Positions 51,985 through 62,442 are shown, numbered from the stretch's first letter. The stretch is 64,000 nucleotides of DNA from Orientallactaga sibirica (GCA_036365145.1 JAEOAD010000048.1:12534501-12598500); one strand, 5' to 3'. Program-made: numbers and translations. The notes: generated from the letters alone by a model not told the origin.

Positions 51985-52320
51985 TGAGCCGTTATCCCTT
52001 AGTGTTCAAGGGGGTCCGTGCCAGGGCTCCTCACAGGTACCAAGTTCCAAGGATGCTCACGTCCCTCACGTGAAATGATGGATTATTGGTATAGGGCACA
52101 CACACATCCTCCTGCGTTCTTGAGGTCATCTTGTAATACCTACTACAATGACTTATAATACCTAATACAATGTAAATCTCTCTAAACACTGTTCACTGTA
52201 CTGTTTATGGAATAAAGATGAGAACAAAATTGTCCGTGCTCAAGACAGATGTAGGTTTTCCTTGAATGTTTTCCATCTGAGACTAGCTGAGTCTGAGGAT
52301 GTGAAATGTAGTCTAGTTGT
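51985..52320 (+). mobile_element. MER2-like Tigger DNA transposon
   Basis: GTTATCCCTTAGTGTTCAAG, CACACACATCCTCCTGCG, ACTTATAATACCTAATACA then ATGTAAATCTC, and GAGAACAAAATTGTCCGTG match MER2 in order. 52131-52150 is an extra copy of the ATAATACCTAATACAATG motif. Nonautonomous. Confidence 0.75.
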
Positions 52321-52397
52321 ATTAATCAGAGGACCAGTTGTATTAATCTTATAACTTTTTGAATTTTTCCAAAACAAAAATATGAGGATAAAAGTTA

Positions 52398-52525
52398 ATT
52401 AGCACGCCTTTAAAAGCACTCGGGAGGGATGGAGGGATCGGAGAGTTGAGATGAGACTACATAGTTAATTCCAGGTCAGCGTGGACCAGAGTGAGTCTGC
52501 AAAACCAAAAAAAAAAAAAAAAAAA
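52398..52525 (+). mobile_element. B1 SINE, deleted head
   Basis: CACGCCTTTAAAAGCACTCG; A19 tail; AAAGTTAATTAG on both sides is the target-site duplication. Confidence 0.92.
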
Positions 52526-52555
52526 GTTAATTAGAAAAGGAAAGGAGGGAAAACC

Positions 52556-52735
52556 AAAGGATTTGTCTACAAAACCAAAGAACCTAGGTTCGATTCCACA
52601 GTACTCACATAAAGCCAGATGCACAAGGTAACATAGATGTCCGGAGTTCATTTGCAGTGGCTAGAGTCCCTGACGTGCCCATTCATATTCTTTCTCTCAC
52701 ACTCAAATAAATAAAAAGTATTTGTTAAAAAGGAT
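52556..52735 (+). mobile_element. DIP SINE, headless
   Basis: B box GGTTCGATTCC kept; A box absent. Confidence 0.9.
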
Positions 52736-52741
52736 GTATAG

Positions 52742-52905
52742 AGCCGGGCATGGTGGCGTGCGCCTTCAATCCCAGCATGTGGAAGACAGAGGTAGGAGGA
52801 TTGCCGTGAGTTCGAGGCCACCCTGAGAATACAGAGTGAATTCCAGGTCAGCCTGGGCTAGAGTGGGACCCTACTTCGAAAAACTAAAAAAAAAAAAAAA
52901 AAAAG
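52742..52905 (+). mobile_element. B1 SINE
   Basis: GGATGTATAGAGCCGGGC occurs again right after it: the target-site duplication holds the next B1's start. Confidence 0.94.
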
Positions 52906-52915
52906 GATGTATAGA

Positions 52916-53020
52916 GCCGGGCGTAGTGGCACACACCTTTAATCCAAGCATTTGGGAGGCAGAGATAGAAGGATTGCTGTGAGTTTGAGGCCAGCCTGAG
53001 ACTACATAAAAAAGAAAAAG
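52916..53020 (+). mobile_element. B1 SINE, 3'-truncated
   Basis: Ends after GAGACTACATAAAAAAG. Confidence 0.92.
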
Positions 53021-53027
53021 AACATTA

Positions 53028-53262
53028 GTACTAGAGAGATGTCTTAGTGGTTAAGGAGCTGGCCTATGATGTGTAAGGACCCAAGTTTGATTCCCCAGTA
53101 CCCATGTAAGCCAGATGCACAAGGTGGTGCAAGCATGCATCTGGAGTTCATTTGCAGTGGCTAGAGGCCTTGGTGCACCCATTCTCTCTATTTATATCTG
53201 CCTCTTTCTCTCTCTTTCTCTCAAATAAATACATAAAATAAAATATTTTTAAAAAGAACAAA
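53028..53262 (+). mobile_element. DIP SINE
   Basis: Full-length. Confidence 0.92.
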
Positions 53263-53704
53263 AAGAAAAGGAAAGTTAATTGGTTGGAGGCCAATTAAGT
53301 ATGGGATTAAGTTGAGACAAGGACTCTGAAAATATACTAGGGACTTCTCAAAATTTGCACGTGGTGGGGTAGGACTGGAACTGAGCATTCGTGGCTGAAG
53401 AATGACAAAAGGGAGGCAAGGGGAGGCAGGGGCCTGTGCTGGCGCTTTGGGCCGCACACGGGAGGCCTGGCGGACACTGAAGGATGTCGTTCATAGCTGA
53501 GGGATTCCCATTAACAGCAGTTTCACAAGAACAGACTGGAAATGGGTGGGCAAAACTACGGCAAAAAGATTCGTTCTTATGTCATTACAGTAGGAAAGAT
53601 GAGAAATTCTGTAGACTTAAAAGAAAGTGGTGCCAAAAAATAAAGCAGAGATTACTTAAACAGTAATAAGGTAGAAAATCAGTTGGAATGAAATCATTTG
53701 CATT

Positions 53705-53830
53705 ATTTGACATTTGAAAGATGGTACGTGACTTGCTTAAGGTCATGCAAAGTTAGTGTAGAGCCAGGGCTTGGATTCAAGTCTCCTAATTCCTTGCTCG
53801 GGAGTTTCTACTGTATTGTGCTGACTGTAA
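53705..53830 (-). mobile_element. MIR SINE
   Basis: GACTTGCTTAAGGTCATGCA, GTGTAGAGCCAGGGCTTGGA and TTCAAGTCTCC are the reverse of the MIR core. Confidence 0.7.
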
Positions 53831-54264
53831 AAATCAGTGACATTGGACAGTTTGTCTTTAAGTTGTACTATTGTGAATAAGACGGCCAGTAGATTGGAAA
53901 AGGAACGTGTTGGAGTGGATGTTGAATTTCACCCATAAGGAGAGAAGTATTTTAAATCATACAGAAATGTTTAAACAACCCAAATGCATGAATAAAAATG
54001 GCATTTCTTTGTGAAAAAAAAGGAAAATAAAATGAAATGAAGCAGAGAAGTCAATGGTGAAATGACACAGGGCAGAAGAATCGATAGGATTGTCAGTCAC
54101 TGTTGGTTCCGTCCAATCCCCAGCACTGAAAACAAACAGAATTATGCTTAGCAAGTTTGTACGAAGGATGATACAGTTCAGTTTGACGTGATAGGTCATT
54201 TAAACAAAACCAAAAGAAAAAGATGACTTGCAGAGTTGAGTTATGGAACTTATTTAGCCATAAG

Positions 54265-54395
54265 CTGAAAAAATGAAAGGGACTGGTTTATATGTCAGGG
54301 TATATTTCTGTCTTATCTCCATAGCCAAGGCTGCTTGCCCTAGCGTAGGTATTCAATACAGTGCTTGAATTGTGTTGATAAATCATGATAGTAGA
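54265..54395 (+). mobile_element. L2 3' end, weak
   Basis: TTATCTCCATAGCCAAGG ... GTAGGTATTCAATACAGTG resembles the L2 terminal region. Confidence 0.4.
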
Positions 54396-54439
54396 TGGCA
54401 AAATGCTTTCTTCACTTGCCGATGCTCAGGGGAAATGTG

Positions 54440-54740
54440 CTGTGTATTTTGTTAATGTTTTTTTTTTTTCTCTCCCTGAAGGCTGAGCATTTGGTGAACA
54501 TCTGTCTGCTAACACCTGTTGGGCTGGTTTACACGGCAATCTAAAATGAACACGTGCCAGGATTGCGGCACTTAAAGTGCCTCCACTTTGAAAAATCCAG
54601 AATCAGATATTTCTCCCACCAACTGGTTAATCATCTCCCTTTGAAAGTGCAAGTATCTCTACTTCTTAGTAAATTTAATCCATGCAACATGAATTTAACG
54701 AACTTGCAAACGAGGGAACATTAATATTTCATACAACATG
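54440..54740. promoter_or_regulatory. candidate conserved noncoding element
   Basis: Complex, unrepetitive sequence centred on AACACCTGTTGGGCTGG and TCCACTTTGAAAAATCC, with CACCTG, ACACGTG and GGTTAATCATC motifs. Its survival without SINE insertions suggests constraint; that is inference only. Confidence 0.25.
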
Positions 54741-55074
54741 AATTTCTAAATGTAAAAATTCCCTCAAGGGAGTGATTCTTGAGCTCAGAAGCAAGAATGA
54801 GGGAACAAATATGGCACTGAAGCCAAGCCAGGCTCTTCCAGACACTGCCAGCAAAGGAAAACATGGCCTGGGTGGGTGTGTTGTTAGAGAGTCCCTGGGC
54901 ACGGAGTAGTTCCTGTGCTGGGTGGTGAGATGAACAGAGGCAGGTAAATGATTCGTAGTTACAGACAGAATCCTAACATCAAGGAAATATGACAGGTGTA
55001 GGGAGGGACTCAACTTAGATTCCATGTCTAGAACCTTCCTTGACCTCCCTTCCTCTATGGAGAGGACAGAGATG

Positions 55075-55215
55075 CTGTATGTTCATCTCTGAGCCATAGC
55101 ATGTATAGCACTTACTGGAATAACTTACAACTATCTACTTGGTCCCACTAACTAGCCAAGCCGAATGAAAGCCACCCGTCCTCTTTGTGTCCCTAACATT
55201 CAGCAATGCACACAA
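55075..55215 (+). mobile_element. L2 3' end
   Basis: CATGTATAGCACTTACTGGA ... CTCTTTGTGTCCCTAACAT ... CAGCAATGCACACAAGG fits the last ~120 bp of L2. Confidence 0.5.
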
Positions 55216-55370
55216 GGTCCTTGTTCCACAGTTCTTACACACACAAATAGGCAGTGAGCCTACGTGGCCTACGATGATCATAGCCCCCAATGGTCACAGC
55301 AGTACATGTAGCTAGCATTTTCTTAAATTTGGGATTCAATCTAATGTTTGTAAACAAATATTTGGGGTGG

Positions 55371-55580
55371 GGCTGGAGAGATGGTGTAGTGGTTAAGGCA
55401 CTTGCCTGCAAAGACAAAGAACCCAGGTTCAATTCCCCAAGACCCATGAAAGCCAGATGCACAAAGTGACACATGAATCTGGAGTTTGTTTGCAGTGGCT
55501 GAAGGCCCTGAAATCCCCATTCTCTCTCTCTCTCCCTCTTTCTCAAATAAATAAATAAAAATAAAAATATTTTTAAAAAA
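55371..55580 (+). mobile_element. DIP SINE
   Basis: Full-length. Confidence 0.93.
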
Positions 55581-55595
55581 GAAATACTTAGGGGG

Positions 55596-55800
55596 GGCTG
55601 GAGAGATGGCTCAGTGATTAAGGTGCTTGCTTGCAGAAACTAATGACCAGAGTTCAGTTCCCCAGTACCTACATAAAGCTACATGCCACAAAGTGACTCA
55701 TGCATCTGGACTGTGTTTACAGTAGCTGGAGCCCCTGCTACACTCAATCTTTCTGTCCATCTATCTTCTATCTCTCTATGCTTGCAAATAAACAAATAAT
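55596..55800 (+). mobile_element. DIP SINE
   Basis: Body diverged; tail AAATAAACAAATAA. AAAGAAATACTTAGG precedes it and AAAGAAATATTTAGG occurs at about 55910. Confidence 0.9.
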
Positions 55801-55860
55801 TTTTTTTGGGGTTTTTGAAGGTAGGGTCTTTTTATTAAAGTCTCAGGGTGGCCTTGAAAT
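55800..55860 (-). mobile_element. B1 SINE fragments
   Basis: GAAGGTAGGGTCTT then GTCTCAGGGTGGCCTTGAA with the middle lost. Confidence 0.75.
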
Positions 55861-55866
55861 ATCTTA

Positions 55867-56042
55867 GTGCTGGGGGGCAGAGAGATGACTCAAATAATTT
55901 TTTTTTAAAAAAGAAATATTTAGGGGGCAGAGAGATGACTCTCTCTGGAGTTTATTTGCAGTGGCAGAAGGCCCTGGTATGCCCATACTCAATCTCTTTA
56001 TCTGTCTCTCTCTCTCTCTCTCTAATGAATAAAAATATATTT
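55867..56042 (+). mobile_element. rearranged DIP SINE
   Basis: GGGGGCAGAGAGATGACTC occurs twice (55874, 55924); between them a tail-like T/A segment; then CTGGAGTTTATTTGCAGTGG to the tail. Confidence 0.85.
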
Positions 56043-56045
56043 GAT

Positions 56046-56200
56046 CTGGGCATGGTGGCACATACCTTTAATCCTAGCACTCAGGAGGCAGAGGTAGAAG
56101 GATCTCTGTGAGTTCGAGGCCAGCCTGATACTACATAGTGAATTCCAGGTCAGCCTGAACTAGAGTGAGACCCTACCTCAAAAAAACAAAAACAAAACAA
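56046..56200 (+). mobile_element. B1 SINE
   Basis: Full-length; (AAAAC) tail and TATATATA. Confidence 0.93.
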
Positions 56201-56213
56201 TATATATATTTGA

Positions 56214-56412
56214 GGGGCTGGAAAGATGGTTTGCATTTGTCTGCAAAGCCAAAGAACCTTCTTTTCACTTCCCCAGGACCCACGTAAGCCAGAGGCACAA
56301 GGTGGCACATGCATCTAGAGTTCGTTTTCAGTGGCTGGAGGCCCTGGTGTGCCCTTTCTCCATCTCACTTCTATCTCTCTCCTTGCAAATAAATAAATAA
56401 ATAAATAATAAA
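56214..56412 (+). mobile_element. DIP SINE
   Basis: Head shortened; (AAAT)n tail. Confidence 0.92.
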
Positions 56413-56415
56413 AAC

Positions 56416-56622
56416 TATTTAATTTATTTATGAGAGAGAGAAAGGGAGAGAGAGAGAGAAAGAGAGAGAGAATGAGTACCCAAGGCCTCAAGCCACTGCA
56501 AATGAACTCCAGATGCATGTGCCACTTTGTGTACCTGGCTTTACATGTATACGGAGGAATCAAACCTGAGTCCTTAGGCTTTGCAGGCAAGCACCTTAAC
56601 CACTAAGCCATCTCTCCAGCCC
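56416..56622 (-). mobile_element. DIP SINE
   Basis: Complete antisense; tail-to-tail with the previous copy. Confidence 0.93.
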
Positions 56623-56940
56623 CCAAAGTGAGGATCTTAAGCATCCTTGTTGTAGAAAGAGGATTATAAATGAATTATTAAACACAAGAGACTGAAGGTT
56701 TCAGTCTAATATATGCAAGCTTGAGCAAGAGGAAAGACATGCCCAAAAAGCTGAATCCCAACCAGATAGTGTTCTAATTTTTTATTTACTATTTGCTGCG
56801 TGTGTAGTGTGCATGCATTTGTGTAAGCATCTGCATGTGGATGTGGGTATGGGTGTGTGTACATGTGTGTGACATGTCAGTGTCAAGTGCCTTTCTCAGT
56901 TGCTGTCCAACTTAGTTTTTGAGACAGGGTCTGGCGCTGT
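56623..56940. other. single-copy block with TG-rich tract
   Basis: TG-rich about 56795-56875; no gene. Confidence 0.45.
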
Positions 56941-56941
56941 T

Positions 56942-57258
56942 GTAGCGAGCTTCTCATTGCTGGGACAAAACCCCTAGGCAAAAGCAGCTGATGGGAGCAA
57001 AGGCTTTGTCTTGGTTTATAGTCTCAAGGGGAGGTTTCATCATGGCATGACAGACCAGATGCTGGCTCACATCTAGTTACATTTCTGCTTGGAAGTAGTC
57101 TAAATACTGGGCGTGGAGGTGGAATAATTAAACTTCATGGTTCACCCCCCCACCCCGTGCACACCTCCTCCCACAAGGATCTAGCTGAGGATTGAATATG
57201 AGGCTTAATCCCTAATCCATGAGATTACGGGGACCATTTTACACTCAAACTGCCATAG
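56942..57258 (-). mobile_element. MaLR-type LTR, diverged
   Basis: Plus strand: CTTCTCATTGCTGGGACAAA, GGCAAAAGCAGCTGATGG ... GGGACCATTTTACACTCAAA, the reverse of a rodent MaLR/ERVL-type LTR. Confidence 0.55.
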
Positions 57259-58150
57259 CCACCGTGGCATGAAAAACTTTTTCATGGAGATGCCAACATA
57301 GAGATGCCAGAGGGGGATCAGGTGAGAGAGAGACCAAAGCACAAGTGCACCCAAACCAGCTCTGGTGAACCAATGGGATTATTGGGGTTGCTTAAGGAGC
57401 AGGGTGAAGGGGTGCTTAGAGGAGCGTGGGTGACTCAAAGGCAGCTGCATCAGCAAAAAGCCACTCAGGGTCTGGAGAGATGGCTTAGCAGTTAAGGCGC
57501 CTGCCTCCTAAGCCTAAGAACACTGGTTCCAATCTCCAGGTCCCATGTTTAGCCAGATGCAAAGTGACGCAAGGGCGCAATGCCGCACTTGACCACAAGG
57601 AGGAGCACACATCTGGATTTCATTCGCAGCAGCTGAGAGGCTGCTGGTGCGCCCATCTCTATCTGTCTTCCTCTCCCTCTCTCTCTGTCTCTCTCTAAAA
57701 AAAAAAAAAAAAAAAAGCCAGGCAGCCTGGGTGACAACTCATGGAAGCTGTGTCTCGGGAGCTTACCGTGGGACTCACAGGCAGCTGGGCTGGTTTTAGA
57801 GTCCCTTCCCAAGCAAGTGGCTACCCTTCATATAACCTTAGAGAGGGCAGCCCCCAGACTTGACCTCCTGAGTCTCCCTCCTAACCCCAGGGGTGGTGGG
57901 GAATGTTTCAATTCAAAGAAAATTGTTACACAACACCGGTTACAGCCTGCCCTTCAGCAGTTGTTTACTGCTCCAATAACCTTGGGGAGTGGTCCTGTGA
58001 CCTTTTAAGTTTCAGTTCTCCCAGACTGACTGACCTCTTGACACTCTTCTCTCTTTAGGGGGGATATTTCAATTGGGAGGAATTGTCTGTGCAACAGGCA
58101 CTGAACCTAAAGCCCCTCACTTGTCAGTTTGGCTACACTGGATAGCTAGC
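57259..58150. mobile_element. unassigned probable retroelement, split by a DIP
   Basis: CAAAGCACAAGTGCACCCAA, CCAATGGGATTATTGGGG and GTGACTCAAAGGCAGCTGCA, continuing after 57715 with GGGTGACAACTCATGGAAGC, recall an LTR element known from rodent genomes. The name is not recalled. No viral gene seen. Confidence 0.35.
57469..57715 (+). mobile_element. DIP SINE, long subfamily
   Basis: GGTTCCAATCTCCAGGTCCC head variant, GTGACGCAAGGGCGCAATG and CCGCACTTGACCACAAGG; A20 tail without AAATA units. Confidence 0.93.
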
Positions 58151-58154
58151 TAGC

Positions 58155-58372
58155 CCTAGGGATCCTGTTGTCTCCGCCTCCCCAGCTCTGTGATTTCAGG
58201 CATACACCACCGCACTTGGCTTTTCCCGGATTTTTGAGGCAGGGTTTCACACTAGCCCAGGCTGACCTGGAACTCACTATGTAGTCTCAGGAGGGTGGCC
58301 TCGAACTCATGGCGATCCTCCTACCTCTGCCTCCCGAGTACTAGGATTCAAGGCATGTGCCACCAGGCCCAG
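58155..58372 (-). mobile_element. B1 SINE plus older B1 fragment
   Basis: 58155-58221 is the head half of an old antisense B1 (CACCGCACTTGGC); 58222-58372 is a complete younger antisense B1. Confidence 0.88.
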
Positions 58373-58373
58373 C

Positions 58374-58582
58374 TTTTCCTCATGTTTTTATTTGCAAGCA
58401 GAGAGAGAGACAGGGAGGAAAGGAAGAGTATGGGGCACCCCAGGGCCTCTAGCCACTGCAAACAAATTCTGGATACATGTGCCACCTTGTGCATCTGGCT
58501 TTATGTGGGTCCTGGGGAATCAAACATGGGTCATTAGGCTTTGCAGGCAAACACTTTAACTGCTGAGCCATCTCTCCAGCCC
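58374..58582 (-). mobile_element. DIP SINE
   Basis: Complete antisense copy. Confidence 0.93.
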
Positions 58583-58654
58583 TATTTTTTGTTTTATTTT
58601 GTTTATAGTGTAATGTATTTTTAAAATTATTTATTTATTTATTTTCAAAGTTGT

Positions 58655-59692
58655 ATATATTTTTAAATTTTATTTTTTTTATTGACAACTTCCTTAATTG
58701 TAGACAATATTCCATGGTACTTCCCTCCCTCCCCTTTGAAACTCCACTCTCCATCATATCCCCTCCCCCTCAATCAGTTTTTCTTTTCATTTTGATGTCA
58801 TCATCTTTTCTTCCCATTATGATGGTCTTGTGTAGGTAGTGTCAAGTACTGCGAGGTCATGGATATCCAGGCCATTTTGTGTCTGGAGGAGCATGTTGTA
58901 AGGAGTCCTTCCCTTCCTTTGGCTTTTACATTCTTTCCGCCACCTCTTCCACAATGTGAACCTTGGAAGGTGTGTTAGAGATGTTTCAGTGCTGAGCACT
59001 CCTCTGTCACTTCTTCTCAGCACCATGGTGCCTTCTGAGTCATCCCAAGGTCACTGCCATCTGCAAAGAGAAGCTTCTCAAACCAAAAGTGAGAGTAGAA
59101 TTAATATATGGGTTTGGGTATGGACATTAAGAGAAGTGCTTGCTGGGCAGTTTGGTGAGCATAGTATATACATTTAGCCAGACACCAGCAGACATTACAC
59201 CCCTAGGGCTCATGACTACCCCTATTGTAGGTTTTTAGTATCAGGGATGTATTCCCTCCCATGGAGCAGGCCTCCGGTCCAACTATGGAGTGGTTGGTTT
59301 CTCCCATAACAGACATGCCACTATTGCACCTGTTGGCTCATTTGGCCTGGCTGGACAAATTTAAAGCTTGCAGTTTTCACTGTTGAGTATCTTCACTGGT
59401 ATTTTCTCTCTCTCCCATTGAACTGCATGCAGCATAGCTTTTTCTAGCATTCTGTCAGCTGGTCCACATGGAAGAGGCTTTCAAGCTCAGCTCCAGCAGG
59501 ATTTCTCAGTGATCTTGCAGCCCAAGTATGTGGAGTCTTCAACAATAGGGTCTTACCATCTATTCCTGGTGGGAAGCCAAGGGCCTCGGCAATGGCCTGT
59601 AATGTTTTGGGTGTATTTGTGACCTCCCTGGCCAACAACTTACTGGAAGGTATCCCATCCCTGGCACTGAAAATTTTCTACTAATGATCTAT
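58655..59692 (-). mobile_element. L1 3' end, ~1.04 kb
   Basis: Longest L1 piece; terminus TTTTTATTGACAACTTCC. The inner end reaches GGCCTCGGCAATGGCCTGTA and GGTATCCCATCCCTGGCAC. A minus frame at 59444-59638 (LGFPPGIDGKTLL) lies in this noncoding-looking 3' region. Confidence 0.87.
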
Positions 59693-59768
59693 TGTTTCTG
59701 AGTGTTCCATTGTTCAGAAAAGTAGGTTTCCATATGACTTACTTATATCTTCTTAAGATATTTATTTA

Positions 59769-60025
59769 GGGCTGGAGAAAGGGCTTAGCAGTTAAGGGCC
59801 TGCCTGTGAAGCCTAAGAGTGCTTGTCTGAATTTCCAGGTTCCACGTTTAGTCAGATGCAAAAGTGACACAAGCGCGCAATGTTGCACATACACATAATG
59901 GGGTATACGTGTCTGGAGTTCATTCACAGCAGCTGAAAAGGCCCTGGTGTGCCCATTATCTCTCTCTCTCTGCCTCTTCCTCTCTTTCTCTGTTTCTCTC
60001 TCTCTTTGTCTCCCTCAAATAAAAA
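59769..60025 (+). mobile_element. DIP SINE, long subfamily
   Basis: GTGACACAAGCGCGCAATG, TTGCACATACACATAATGGG units; long CT run. Confidence 0.92.
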
Positions 60026-60027
60026 AG

Positions 60028-60282
60028 ATATTTCTTTATTTATATGAGAGATAGAGAGAAAGAGGCAGAGAAAGAGAAAGAGAATTTATTTATTTTCAAA
60101 TAAAGAGACATAGAAAGAGAGGTAGAGAATGGGTGCGCTAGGGCCTCCAGCCACTGCAAACAAGCTCCAGATGCGTGTGCCACTTTGTGAATCTGGCTTT
60201 ACATGGGTTCTGGGGAATCAAACCAGGGTTGTTAGGCTTTGCTGGCAAGGGCCTTAACTGCTAAGCCATCTCTCCAGTCACA
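60028..60282 (-). mobile_element. DIP SINE with doubled tail
   Basis: Two T-rich/GA segments (60028-60082 and 60088-60125) before one body. Confidence 0.9.
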
Positions 60283-60488
60283 GTTTAATGTATTTTAATA
60301 GCAAACTTACAAGAACAGCACGGAAAATGACAATGAACTTTCAAGGAGTTCTCTGAACTTTGGGCTCTACCCACTCCTGCCTTCTCTTTATAATCTCTCC
60401 TCTTTCCTTCTCTTAACCCAACAAAGTCTCTCTAAACTTTTTTTTTTTTTAAAAATGCACTTGCAAGTAGGACAACTCAGAGAAGTAC
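60283..60488. other. single-copy block
   Basis: Nothing recognised. Confidence 0.4.
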
Positions 60489-60491
60489 AGT

Positions 60492-60675
60492 GGGTCTGGA
60501 GAGATGGCTTAGCAGTTAAGGTACTTGCCTGTGTAGCCTAAGGACCCTGGTTTGATTCTCCAGAACCCACATAAGCCAGATGCACATGCATCTAGTTTAT
60601 TTGCAGTGGCTACATGTCCTAGCACACCCATTCTCTCTCTCACCCATAAATAAATAAATAAAAATTAAAAATACA
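60492..60675 (+). mobile_element. DIP SINE
   Basis: Full-length, short CT run. Confidence 0.92.
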
Positions 60676-60788
60676 ATGAATGGATTGGATCTACTGTATG
60701 ATGAAAATGCTACAAATATCTGTTAGTGAGAAAATTTACTTAATGTTTACAAGTATGAATGTTAGCATTGTCTAGAAAAAATTAACAG

Positions 60789-60995
60789 GTTTGTTTGTTT
60801 GTTTGTTTGTTTGTTTGTTTATTTATTTATTTGTTTATTTATTATTTGTCTTTTTTTGAGGTAGGATCTCCCTGTAGCCCAGGCTGACCTGGAACTCACT
60901 ATGTAGTCTCAGGCTAGCCTTGAACTCACAGTGATCCTCCTACCTCTGCCTCCCAAGTGGTGGGATTAAAGGCGTGCGCCATCATGCCTGGCAAC
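60789..60995 (-). mobile_element. B1 SINE with (TTTG)n tail
   Basis: TAACAGG flanks both sides (60783, 60993). Tail (GTTT)n then (ATTT)n. Confidence 0.93.
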
Positions 60996-61378
60996 AGGCT
61001 TATTTTTAATTGTTATAATATTGAACTGGAACTTGTTCCCTGAAACATTTTGACTTGCATTAATGTTTTACATCCCCAAATTTATATTAAAAATTCACAC
61101 ACAAATGGAAATGAAAAAACTGCCAATACCTCATTGCCGGCCCCATTTTCCCATTCCCAATCATATACTTAGGTACCTTTTGGCCGTATGGACAAAAATA
61201 TCTAACATTCAGAACTACCAATAATAGGAAGAAAGAGGAAAAAAATTTTTTGAGAATCAAGTCACCATAGTGGATTCTGAAGCACATGTATGGGGCATAC
61301 TAGTTGGATACCTTTTGGCATAATTGTTTCACATTTGGTTTGAGGATCACCCAGATTGGTATCTTCAAAAAGGCCAAC
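60996..61378. other. single-copy block
   Basis: AT-rich; the 66-codon minus frame at 61087 has no recognisable feature. Confidence 0.4.
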
Positions 61379-61379
61379 C

Positions 61380-61815
61380 AGGCTTGAAGAGATGGCTCAG
61401 CAGTTAAAGGAGCTCACTTTCAAAGCCTAATAGCCAGGGCTGGAGAGATGGTTTAGTGGTTAAGGCACTTGCCTGCAAAGCCAAAGGACCCAGGTTTGAT
61501 TCCCCAGAACCCACGTAAGGCAGATGCACAAGGGAGTGCAAGCATCTGGAGTTCGTTTGTAGTAACTGGAGGCTATAGAGTGCCCCTTCTCTCTCTCTTT
61601 CTACTTGCCTCTCTCTCTCTCAAATAAATAAAAAAATAGATTTTTCAAAGCCTAACAGCCTGGGTTCAATTCCCTAGTCCCCAAATAAAGCCAGATGCAC
61701 AAAGTGGTGTGTGCATTTGGAATTCGTTTGCAGTGGCAAAAGGCCCTAGTATGCCCATATTCACTCTTTCTATCTCTTTCTGTCTCTCAAATAAATAAAT
61801 AAATAAATTATTTTT
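61380..61815 (+). mobile_element. DIP SINE split by a nested DIP
   Basis: Outer copy 61380-61436 and about 61648-61815; inner full-length DIP 61437-61647. TTTCAAAGCCTAATAGCC / TTTCAAAGCCTAACAGCC is the target-site duplication. Confidence 0.93.
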
Positions 61816-61825
61816 ATAAAAAGGT

Positions 61826-61965
61826 GGTCTAGAGAGGTGGATTAGCAGTTAAGGCACTTGCCAGCAAAGCTGAAGGACCTAGGTTCAATAAATAAATAAA
61901 TAAATAAATTTTTCAAAGCCATAAATTCATAGATAAATAAATGAATAAATAAATAAAAATAAAAT
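61826..61965 (+). mobile_element. DIP SINE, body lost
   Basis: Head through GGTTCAAT, then straight into (AAAT)n; a ~45 bp tail-like segment is repeated. Confidence 0.88.
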
Positions 61966-62153
61966 ATTTATTTTAATGAGAGAGAGAGGGGAAGATAGAG
62001 AATGGGCACATCAGGGCCTCTAGCCACTGCAAACAAACTCCAGACGCGCACACACTATCTTGTGCATCTGGCTTACGTGGGTATTGGGGAATGGAACCTG
62101 GGTCCTTTGGCTTTGCTGGCAAGTCCCTTAACTGCTTAGCCACCTCTGCAGCG
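61966..62153 (-). mobile_element. DIP SINE
   Basis: Complete antisense; ends CCACCTCTGCAGCGCC. Confidence 0.92.
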
Positions 62154-62442
62154 CCAGATTCTCAATACATGTGTTTACATTATCAGGCTCTGTATTGTTC
62201 TTGGTGTCTGGAGCCTATGCCCTTTTCAGGTAGACTGAGGAAGTGCATGAGTCAGTCTGACGGAAGCAGTGGGAAGATCATTGACAGGTTCTGCCGCACA
62301 TACTGGTTTAGATAGGAAGTTTTGGGAGACAAACAGAAAAAGGTCAGTGTGGGGCAGCATGCCCAGGGTGGGCTATAATTTGGCTGAACATATGAGGGTG
62401 TTTATTTTCAGACTAATAGACTAGAGGTTAGAAATAATGGGT
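62154..62442. other. single-copy block
   Basis: Nothing recognised; no open frame that looks coding. Confidence 0.4.

Larger units (their letters stand above)
53263..55368. other. longest low-repeat block (2.1 kb)
   Basis: No DIP or B1 in 2.1 kb, the only such stretch here. It holds a MIR, two L2 ends and otherwise single-copy DNA. Frames at 53484 (+), 53957 (-) and 54729 (-) show no recognisable protein. Confidence 0.5.

Noticed and set aside
54020..54199. 3' splice-like CTGTTTGTTTTCAG on minus at about 54126 with an open frame after it
   Set aside because: No donor or polyadenylation signal in a fitting position; residues after it do not look coding.
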